A stretch of DNA of 11,584 nt from Chloroflexota bacterium. GTDB taxonomy: Bacteria; Chloroflexota; UBA6077; CF-72. The notes below the pieces were generated by a model. It was not told the DNA's origin, did not search any database, and saw only the letters and a list, made by a program, of their open reading frames with translations. Location of the stretch: assembly GCA_019247135.1 (NCBI GenBank), contig JAFAPL010000245.1, positions 1-11,584 of the forward strand, given 5' to 3'. The translations under genes were made by a program, and so were the position numbers. Shown piece by piece: positions 1-4,797 of this stretch (position 1 is its first letter; every line of letters begins with the position of its first letter).

Positions 1-1089
1 GATGTAGAAGGCGACGCCGAGCGACGTGCCGGCGTCGCTCGCTGCCGGCTGAACAAAGACGTCCTCGAACAAGCCGAGCTTGCGAATCTTGCCGTTGAAG
101 GTGCTGTTCAGGCCGACGCCACCAGCGATGCACAGGGCAGTTTGACCGGTCCGCTGCCGGAGCATGCTGAGGAGCGCGGTTCCTGCTTCCTCGAGCGTCG
201 CCTGGAGCGAGGCAGCAACGTCGGCGTAGTACGCGTTTTCGCCGCGATTCGGTTCTGTCCACGCGTTGGGGCCCGCCTGTTTGGGTGATCCGAACAGGTC
301 GACGAACCTCGGTGAGTACAGGGTCCCGAGCGTCGGCGAGCCATCGTCCCAGGTCATGCTGACGCCCTGGGCGTGATGGAGGAAGGCGTCCATGTTCAGT
401 TCGAACGTCCCGTCTCGCTGAGGACTGACAACTTTACGCATCCGGTCGACGTAGCGCGGTTGGCCGTAGGGCGCCAGTCCCATCACCTTGCCTTCGTCGC
501 CATACTTCGTGAAACCGAGCCACTGCGAGACGGCTGTATAGAAGATTCCAAGCGAGTGCGGGAAGTTGATCTCGCCGAGCACCCGCATGCGCTCGCCATC
601 GCCGTAGCCCCACATCGTGCTCACGAAATCGCCCATTCCGTCCACCGACAGGATTGCGGCGCGGCGAAACGGTGAGACGAAGAACGCGCTCGCCATATGC
701 GCGCGATGGTGTTCGACGTGGTGGAATTCGGCTCTCAGGGCAGACGGACGCGTGCCGAGCGCCTGTGCGAGGGCGACCCGCGGATCGCGGACGCGCGCGG
801 CATTCGCAAGCCGATCGCGGACGAAGCCCAGGTCAGGTCGGCGACGCAACGCGAACAGGACTTTCTTGTGCAGGTTCGCGGAGGGGTCGCGCGAGATCCC
901 GACGTGGTCGAGGTCTTGCGGGCGAATCCCACCTTCGGTGAGACAATAGCGGATAGCCTGCGAAGGAAATCCGGCCCAGTACTTACTCCGCCGGAAGCGC
1001 TCCTCCTCCGCGGCGGCGATGAGCTCGCCATCGCGAATCAGGCACGCCGACGCGCCAGCGTGAAATGCGTTGATACCCAGGATGTACAC
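1..1089 (-). CDS. NodU/CmcH-type O-carbamoyltransferase, C-terminus off the left edge
   Basis: The frame is open from GTG 1089 to the window edge: 363 codons with no stop. Family enzymes transfer a carbamoyl group from carbamoyl phosphate, via carbamoyl-adenylate, to a hydroxyl of an antibiotic or glycan. The N-terminal Kae1-like ASKHA domain is recognisable. It opens with YILGINAFHAG (2-12), then AAEEERF (26-32), a metal-binding HxxxH in EHHRAH (126-131), SVDGMGD (148-154), YGDEGKVMGLAPYG (196-209) and the nucleotide-binding GGVGLNSTFNGKI (323-335). Usual length is about 550-600 aa, so roughly the last 200 residues, including the YrdC-like or C-terminal part, lie outside. The start is placed where family similarity begins. 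An in-frame GTG at 1131 would overlap the upstream gene and is the alternative. The Shine-Dalgarno is weak (GAGA, 6 nt upstream), so coupling to the preceding gene is likely. The family call is firm; the substrate is unknown. Confidence 0.9.
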   Translation of the reverse strand, partial: MYILGINAFHAGASACLIRDGELIAAAEEERFRRSKYWAGFPSQAIRYCLTEGGIRPQDLDHVGISRDPSANLHKKVLFALRRRPDLGFVRDRLANAARVRDPRVALAQALGTRPSALRAEFHHVEHHRAHMASAFFVSPFRRAAILSVDGMGDFVSTMWGYGDGERMRVLGEINFPHSLGIFYTAVSQWLGFTKYGDEGKVMGLAPYGQPRYVDRMRKVVSPQRDGTFELNMDAFLHHAQGVSMTWDDGSPTLGTLYSPRFVDLFGSPKQAGPNAWTEPNRGENAYYADVAASLQATLEEAGTALLSMLRQRTGQTALCIAGGVGLNSTFNGKIRKLGLFEDVFVQPAASDAGTSLGVAFYI

Positions 1090-1111
1090 AGGCAGTTCTC
1101 GTTGCGCTAGC

Positions 1112-2239
1112 TCAGGGTTGCAGGCCTGCACGCCACAGCGCCTGGGCAGCCAGGAGCGGCAGACGCGGCTGGACGGCCAGCATTGACCAGAACACGGAGT
1201 TCAGACGGTCCCGATTGTGGACTTCCAACAACCGGCGGAGGCGTCCTCTCAGCAATTGCAACAAAACGTCATATTCGGTGTCGCCGAAGCGGAGCATCAG
1301 CTTGCGCATGTACCAGTGCAGGCGGAGCTCACGTTCGGCTGATCGCAGCTCCTGTTGATACGCACGTCCGCAGGCGATTGAGCGAGCCGCCGCCTCGGCG
1401 CCGAGCAATCCCGAGACGGTTCCTCCGATGGTCGTCACCTTGACATGGCCAGCGGCATCCCCCACCAGCAATACGTCAAGCCCGTCGACGCGCGCGCTGA
1501 CGGGTTTGCCCGGCGTATACAGAGGGACCAGAGCGGCCTGGTATTCGAGCGGCTGCCAACCTCGCGCGGCCAGGAACCGATCCAACTTGTGCCTGGCCTC
1601 TCGAGGATTCACGTCGACCAGGCCAACCGCGGCTGCTTCGCTCGATTCGGGGCAGAGCCAGTAGAAGTACGGCGAATCATCAGGCACGAACCACACTTTG
1701 CCGATCCCTGGATCGGCGGCCGGGGTTGAGATTCGCGCCTGAAGCACGGTCACCGCCCGCTGGGGCTCCAGGCCGGCTGCGCGGGCCACGTGGCTGCGCA
1801 CTCCATCAGCGGCGATGACGGCACGCGCAGGCACGTGACGGACCGCCGCGGTTTCGCGCTCACGCACGACCACGCTGGCGCTCGGTGATGCGTCGGCGAA
1901 TCCGGTGAACTCGTGCCCAAACTCGATTTCCGCACCCGCGTCGAGCGCGCGTTCCATCAACTGTTGAAGCAACTCCGCGCGTTCGACGATCAAGTCTGGC
2001 TCGTCGAGCTCGATTGGAACGCACCGATGGGTCGAGCACAGCTCGAGTGTGTGGACTCTGTTGCGAGTCGCGCGGACGGGGGCAAAACCGAGCGCGCGTG
2101 TAACTTCCGGTGTAACGATGAGCGTTCGCGCCAGCGGAGCGAACGAAGTGGCGCGTTCGAACACGCGCACAGGGACGTGCGAGCGCGCCAGGTGGAGCGC
2201 GCTGAACAGGCCAGCCGCCGAGGCACCGACGATGACCAC
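1112..2239 (-). CDS. FAD-dependent oxidoreductase of the geranylgeranyl reductase family
   Basis: A 375-aa flavoprotein. Visible motifs are the dinucleotide-binding GASAAG (5-10) with the ribose-binding E28 at the end of strand 2, ADGVRSHVAR (144-153) typical of PHBH/GGR-fold enzymes, and GDAAGHVK (260-267) followed by TTIGGTVSGLLGAE, the FAD-phosphate motif in its GGR form. FYWLCP (192-197) with a downstream VGLV fits the substrate-lining YxWxFP...GxG motif of prenyl reductases, but with F for Y and C for F. Known members reduce or hydroxylate prenyl chains or natural-product intermediates. It is the first gene of the minus-strand unit, 22 nt before the carbamoyltransferase, so the two probably modify the same product. 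GTG 2239 is the first standard start. An in-frame CTG at 2254 has a far better Shine-Dalgarno (GAGGAA, 7 nt away) and would add five residues before the nucleotide-binding strand. A halogenase or monooxygenase relative is the alternative. Confidence 0.8.
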   Translation of the reverse strand: MVIVGASAAGLFSALHLARSHVPVRVFERATSFAPLARTLIVTPEVTRALGFAPVRATRNRVHTLELCSTHRCVPIELDEPDLIVERAELLQQLMERALDAGAEIEFGHEFTGFADASPSASVVVRERETAAVRHVPARAVIAADGVRSHVARAAGLEPQRAVTVLQARISTPAADPGIGKVWFVPDDSPYFYWLCPESSEAAAVGLVDVNPREARHKLDRFLAARGWQPLEYQAALVPLYTPGKPVSARVDGLDVLLVGDAAGHVKVTTIGGTVSGLLGAEAAARSIACGRAYQQELRSAERELRLHWYMRKLMLRFGDTEYDVLLQLLRGRLRRLLEVHNRDRLNSVFWSMLAVQPRLPLLAAQALWRAGLQP

Positions 2240-2340
2240 GGGATCTTCGTGCAGGGGAGGCTTCCTCTCTGCCGCATGAGCCCTGGCAGGGACCGCCGCG
2301 GCTGTATTGGCGTCGAGTTCAAGGGCGACCGTCCCGAGGG

Positions 2341-2352
2341 CACGCTACCGCC
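2341..2352 (-). promoter_or_regulatory. ops element (RfaH-type antitermination/pause site)
   Basis: The minus strand reads GGCGGTAGCGTG, identical over 12 nt to the ops element of enterobacterial RfaH-controlled operons. Its central GGTAGCGT forms the loop of a perfect hairpin AGGGC-GGTAGCGT-GCCCT (plus-strand arms 2337-2341 and 2350-2354). In known systems ops pauses RNA polymerase, its non-template strand flips out a small hairpin, and RfaH is loaded to suppress termination and polarity through long operons. It lies about 100 nt upstream of the oxidoreductase start, in its sense orientation and within its probable leader. The divergent gene 415 nt away encodes an RfaH-like NusG paralog, which makes a functional site much more likely than chance. 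Whether that protein reads this site is inference. Confidence 0.75.
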
Positions 2353-2410
2353 CTTCCCTTACACGGGACAGTTTGGAATAGCCGGCACGGCGCTGCTACC
2401 TTGGAAGTTC

Positions 2411-2486
2411 CCCTTCAGCACCGAAAGGGCCACGCCCGAAAGCCGGAGCCCTCACCGTAGCCTCCGGGTTGCGGAGTCGTCAAGGG
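2411..2486. other. Block of overlapping hairpins, possible structured leader
   Basis: CCCTT (2411-2415) can pair with AAGGG (2482-2486) to close a domain containing GGGC-CAC-GCCC (2427-2437) and two mutually exclusive stems. These are CCGGAG (2443-2448) with CTCCGG (2462-2467), and CTCCG (2462-2466) with CGGAG (2472-2476). Mutually exclusive pairing is typical of switching leaders. On the plus strand a weak promoter, TTGGAA (2373-2378), 18 nt, TACCTT (2397-2402), would start RNA just before this block. I could not assign it to a known riboswitch class. The strand and even transcription are unknown. Confidence 0.25.
2454..2483 (-). promoter_or_regulatory. Candidate promoter of the oxidoreductase/carbamoyltransferase unit
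   Basis: On the minus strand, TTGACG (2483-2478) is followed after 18 nt by TACGGT (2459-2454), which fits a TANNNT -10 box. Transcription would begin near 2447, putting the ops element at about +95 to +107 and the GTG start at about +209. That is the usual order of promoter, ops and genes in RfaH-controlled operons. The -10 is weak and no start site is known. Confidence 0.35.
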
Positions 2487-2558
2487 AAAGCGACGCGGCG
2501 CGACGTTAGTAAAACCGTTTTTTTATTCACTCCGGTAATAATCGGCGTGCCACTTTCA

Positions 2559-2580
2559 GACCTGTGCGTTCTCACGGGTC
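2559..2580. repeat. 8-bp inverted repeat (hairpin)
   Basis: GACCTGTG (2559-2566) and CACGGGTC (2573-2580) pair over 8 positions with one T-G wobble around a 6-nt loop. No T tract follows on either strand, so it is not an intrinsic terminator. It may be a protein site or leader hairpin; its role is unknown. Confidence 0.3.
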
Positions 2581-2602
2581 CGTTAACGATGCGTCGGAAA
2601 CC

Positions 2603-2632
2603 TTGACACCCATGGGTGTTTAGCGTTTTGCT
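2603..2632 (+). promoter_or_regulatory. Candidate promoter with overlapping 14-bp palindromic operator (NusG paralog)
   Basis: A consensus -35, TTGACA (2603-2608), is overlapped by the perfect palindrome ACACCCATGGGTGT (2606-2619). The -10 region 18 nt downstream (TTTGCT, 2627-2632) is poor, as expected for an activated or tightly controlled promoter. A dimeric regulator bound here would sit in the spacer and block or assist RNA polymerase. Transcription would start near 2640, leaving a leader of about 125 nt before GTG 2767. The regulator is not encoded in the window as far as I can see. Confidence 0.4.
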
Positions 2633-2755
2633 GTGGGTGAGCGTTCCGACTCACGCGGCCGTGTCGACGTTGACCGCCGTTGCTGTTGTTCGAACTGCTC
2701 GTGACGACACCGACGTCCCGGATACTGCAAAGACCACCCCATTTCCCCCGTGGGC

Positions 2756-2761
2756 AGGAGG
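2756..2761 (+). promoter_or_regulatory. Ribosome binding site that fixes the NusG-paralog start
   Basis: AGGAGG lies 5 nt before GTG 2767. This strong site decides for the 163-residue product. The longer in-frame reading from ATG 2680 would add 29 residues unlike any NusG N-terminus, placed before the conserved CWAVL strand. Confidence 0.8.
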
Positions 2762-2766
2762 AGCTC

Positions 2767-3258
2767 GTGGAAAGGTGCTGGGCAGTGCTGCGAAGCCAGC
2801 CTCGGCGAGAGCCGCTGGCGGCCGAAGCAGTCAACGCCAGAGGTGTAGAAACGTATATTCCGAAACTTCCCGAAGACCAGCGGACGCGTCCAACTGGGCC
2901 GCTGTTTCCGGGCTATCTCTTCGCGCATGTTGAACCGGAATCCGACGATCTGTTGCGAATTCGCTCTGCGCCCGGGGTGGCCTACGTCCTGCCGAGGGCG
3001 GGCGCACCGACACTCTTGCCAGAAACGCTCGTGAGTGCCATCCGCGCTCGGGAACATGAGCTCGCGAGCGATCAGTACGTCCCGACACACGGCGATCGGG
3101 TCAAGCTGCGAGCTGGTCCGTTCCGACTGATCGAAGCTGTCTTCGATCGACGTCTGAATGCGAGTGGGCGCGTGCGAATCTTGCTCGAGCTGGTGCACGG
3201 GTCAGTAGCAGTGCAGACCCAGGAGGCAAACCTGGAACTGATTCGTCGGCGAAACTGA
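2767..3258 (+). CDS. RfaH/LoaP-type specialised NusG paralog (transcription antiterminator)
   Basis: The product is 163 aa, close to E. coli RfaH (162 aa). The NGN domain (about 1-90) starts with CWAVLRSQPRRE (4-15) and contains GPLFPGYLF (44-52), the counterpart of PLFPNYLF in RfaH, and PGVAYVLPRAGAP (69-81). A KOW-type C-terminal domain follows a short linker, with HGDRVKLRAGPF (108-119) to the end. Such paralogs travel with RNA polymerase and suppress pausing and termination in one or a few long operons; housekeeping NusG is usually larger or sits in secE-nusG-rplK. This one stands alone beside a biosynthetic operon carrying an ops sequence, pointing to operon-specific antitermination. The HTT motif by which RfaH contacts the RNA polymerase beta subunit is not evident; the matching stretch is DLLR (61-64). 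RfaH, LoaP and TaA-like subgroups cannot be separated by eye. Confidence 0.87.
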   Translation: MERCWAVLRSQPRREPLAAEAVNARGVETYIPKLPEDQRTRPTGPLFPGYLFAHVEPESDDLLRIRSAPGVAYVLPRAGAPTLLPETLVSAIRAREHELASDQYVPTHGDRVKLRAGPFRLIEAVFDRRLNASGRVRILLELVHGSVAVQTQEANLELIRRRN

Positions 3259-3292
3259 CTGACGATCACGCCACGCCCGTTTACCGGAAAAG

Positions 3293-3366
3293 AGTGAGCG
3301 GCGCAACGTACAAATCGCCGATTCTGGAATTGGTGCATTTGTACATGGAATCCAGAGCTGCTCACT
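3293..3366. repeat. 74-bp nested imperfect inverted repeat downstream of the NusG paralog
   Basis: The outer arms AGTGAGCGGC (3293-3302) and GCTGCTCACT (3357-3366) match over 10 bp with one wobble. The inner arms GTACAAAT (3308-3315) and ATTTGTAC (3337-3344) match perfectly. They enclose CCGATT-CTGG-AATTGG (3318-3333). TCTGGA (3323-3328) can also pair with TCCAGA (3351-3356), making a pseudoknot or alternative fold possible. It starts 34 nt after the NusG-paralog stop and no T tract follows, so a classical intrinsic terminator is unlikely. It could be an RNA 3' end structure, a remnant of a small mobile repeat, or a protein site. The rest of the 237-bp gap (3259-3495) shows nothing else except the next promoter. 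Confidence 0.6.
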
Positions 3367-3448
3367 GAATCCACCGACTGGACTTTCTGGACTCAGGTCC
3401 TCCCGAGCGCGTCAGCAACAAAGTACGATTCGCGATTTTCGCGCACCA

Positions 3449-3489
3449 GTGCAGACGTTCTGCACGCCATCGTGCGGATCGGCTAGGCT
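3449..3489 (+). promoter_or_regulatory. Candidate leaderless promoter of the five-gene operon with inverted repeat
   Basis: TAGGCT (3484-3489) fits the TANNNT -10 consensus and lies 6 nt before GTG 3496, the geometry of a leaderless transcript. No Shine-Dalgarno precedes the GTG, which agrees. An inverted repeat GTGCAG-acgtt-CTGCAC (3449-3465) covers the -35 zone, where no recognisable -35 exists, so it may bind an activator or repressor. Confidence 0.45.
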
Positions 3490-3495
3490 CCCGCC

Positions 3496-4797
3496 GTGGC
3501 GTGGTCGGTCGAGCAGGTTCTCGGGCTTGCGCCCGACCCCTCCGCGGCGCGAGCCGCGCGCGAGCTGGCACGCCGCCGCCTGTGGTCTGCTCCCGGCCGC
3601 GGCGATGAGGCCGCGTGGGGCTCGATCACGGGCAGCTCACCGAAGCCATACCGGACGGCGATCGACCTGACTGGCCCATCGTTCGACTGCAGCTGTCCCT
3701 CGCGCAAGGTGCCATGCAAGCACGCCCTGGGTCTGTTCCTGCTGGCCGTAACGGATGCGACGAGTGTTCCGCCTGCAGAGCCACCCAGCGAGGTGCGGGA
3801 ATGGCTAGACGACGCCCGTGGTTCCCGTACAGAGCGGCGCGTGGCGGAAGTACCTCGAGCACGTGCGGCAAACGCGGCCCGTCGAGAGGAACGGATCAGC
3901 AATGGGGTCGAGGAGCTGGACCGCTGGTTGCAGGATCTGGTTCGAGCGGGGCTGGCGGAGGCGGCGTCGCGGCCATGGTCGGCATATGGGCAGATGTCGG
4001 CGCGGCTGGTGGATGCGCAAGCGCCCGGGCTCGGTCGGTTGGTGCGACACCTCGGCGGTCTGCCGCATACGACGGTCAACTGGCCCGAGCGTATGTTGAT
4101 CGACATTGGCCAACTTGCATTGTTGCTGGATGGGTGGCGCCGATTGGACGCCCTGCCGTCGGAGTTGCGATCCGAACTCCGAGCGCTGATCGGCATTACT
4201 GAGTCGCGTGAGGTTGTGCTCGCCAGACCCGCGGTGCACGATGTCTGGGATGTGCTTGGGCGGCGTGTCCTGGAAGGAGAACGCATGCTGGTTCAGCGTA
4301 CGTGGCTGTGGGGGCGACAGAGTCGGCGCTGGGCGCTATTGCTCGACTTCTCGGTAGCCGGCCAGCCTATCTACCAGACCGTCTCACCCGGGCTCAGCTT
4401 CGAGGCAGACCTGCACTTTTTCGCAGGCGCCCTGCCCCTGCGCGCCGTGGTCGGCGGACAGCCGCTGCACGTCGGCTCACCCGCGGGTCTGCCGGGCGGC
4501 ACGATCCAGACACTTTTGCGCGCGTACGCGGCGATGCTCGGACAGAATCCGTGGCTGGAGCGCGCACCAGTTTCACTCAATGCTGTCGTGCCTCGCTGCG
4601 CACCTGACGGCGGGTGGTGGATCGGTGATTCAGGCGGACAGCTGCACTTCGATGAAGCGTTAGGCTGGCGTCTGCTAGCGGTCTCGGGTGGCCAACCAAT
4701 CGATGTATTCGGCGAGTGGGATGGTTTCTCCTTCATGCCGCTGAGCGTTCTTTCGCGGGGTGAGCTCCTGCCGTTACGCAGTCTCGTCGCGGCGTGA
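3496..4797 (+). CDS. SWIM zinc-finger protein, first gene of the MoxR/vWA operon
   Basis: The product is 433 aa. A SWIM zinc finger (CxCxnCxH) is clear at C65, C67, C74 and H76, in FDCSCPSRKVPCKHALGL (63-80). SWIM fingers bind DNA or mediate protein contacts, for example in MuDR-type transposases, SWI2/SNF2 proteins and MEKK1. An Arg/Glu-rich, probably helical stretch follows (about 105-150). The remainder shows no known catalytic motif but has many Trp/Gly strand-like segments (about 280-430). No signal peptide or membrane segment is seen, so it is cytosolic. Its start lies 6 nt behind a TANNNT box without a ribosome binding site, suggesting leaderless translation. Its stop overlaps the next GTG by 4 nt. 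It is the usual companion of DUF5691, MoxR, DUF5682 and vWA genes, and probably gives the complex its nucleic-acid or partner-binding part. That role is inference. Confidence 0.88.
   Translation: MAWSVEQVLGLAPDPSAARAARELARRRLWSAPGRGDEAAWGSITGSSPKPYRTAIDLTGPSFDCSCPSRKVPCKHALGLFLLAVTDATSVPPAEPPSEVREWLDDARGSRTERRVAEVPRARAANAARREERISNGVEELDRWLQDLVRAGLAEAASRPWSAYGQMSARLVDAQAPGLGRLVRHLGGLPHTTVNWPERMLIDIGQLALLLDGWRRLDALPSELRSELRALIGITESREVVLARPAVHDVWDVLGRRVLEGERMLVQRTWLWGRQSRRWALLLDFSVAGQPIYQTVSPGLSFEADLHFFAGALPLRAVVGGQPLHVGSPAGLPGGTIQTLLRAYAAMLGQNPWLERAPVSLNAVVPRCAPDGGWWIGDSGGQLHFDEALGWRLLAVSGGQPIDVFGEWDGFSFMPLSVLSRGELLPLRSLVAA

Larger units (their letters stand above)
2240..2766. other. Divergent intergenic region, regulatory, no gene
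   Basis: This stretch separates the minus-strand oxidoreductase/carbamoyltransferase unit from the plus-strand NusG-paralog gene. I see no credible coding frame in it. It holds, left to right, a small hairpin CCCT-GGC-AGGG (2281-2291), the ops element (2341-2352, minus), a candidate minus-strand promoter (2454-2483) inside a block of overlapping hairpins (2411-2486), an A/T-rich tract with seven T (2518-2524) next to TAATAAT (2536-2542), an 8-bp hairpin (2559-2580), a consensus -35 overlapped by a 14-bp palindrome (2603-2619), and the ribosome binding site of the NusG paralog (2756-2761). Over 500 bp of structured non-coding sequence is large for this otherwise compact window and suggests post-initiation control of both transcription units. 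Confidence 0.8.

Noticed and set aside
2411..2486. c-di-GMP-I (GEMM) riboswitch
   Set aside because: Several short words are similar, but the GGGCAAACC and ACGCAAAGCC core and the second hairpin are missing; kept only as an unassigned structured block.
2511..2525. Seven-T tract as an intrinsic terminator
   Set aside because: The only adjacent inverted sequence is AAAA-CCG-TTTT, far too weak, and no GC-rich hairpin directly precedes the T run.
2680..2766. 29-residue N-terminal extension of the NusG paralog from ATG 2680
   Set aside because: It has no similarity to NusG N-termini, and a strong Shine-Dalgarno points to GTG 2767.
2620..3198. Minus-strand open frame of 192 codons opposite the NusG paralog
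   Set aside because: Low-complexity composition, no family motif and no ribosome binding site; the opposite strand has a clear NGN-KOW protein with a strong AGGAGG.
3293..3366. Integron attC site
   Set aside because: The nested arms look superficially similar, but the required GTTRRRY/RYYYAAC core boxes are absent, and there is no integrase or cassette array nearby.
3483..4286. Minus-strand open frame of 267 codons opposite the SWIM gene
   Set aside because: Ser/Arg/Pro-rich antisense shadow typical of high-GC coding DNA; the plus strand encodes the SWIM finger and is coupled to the next gene.
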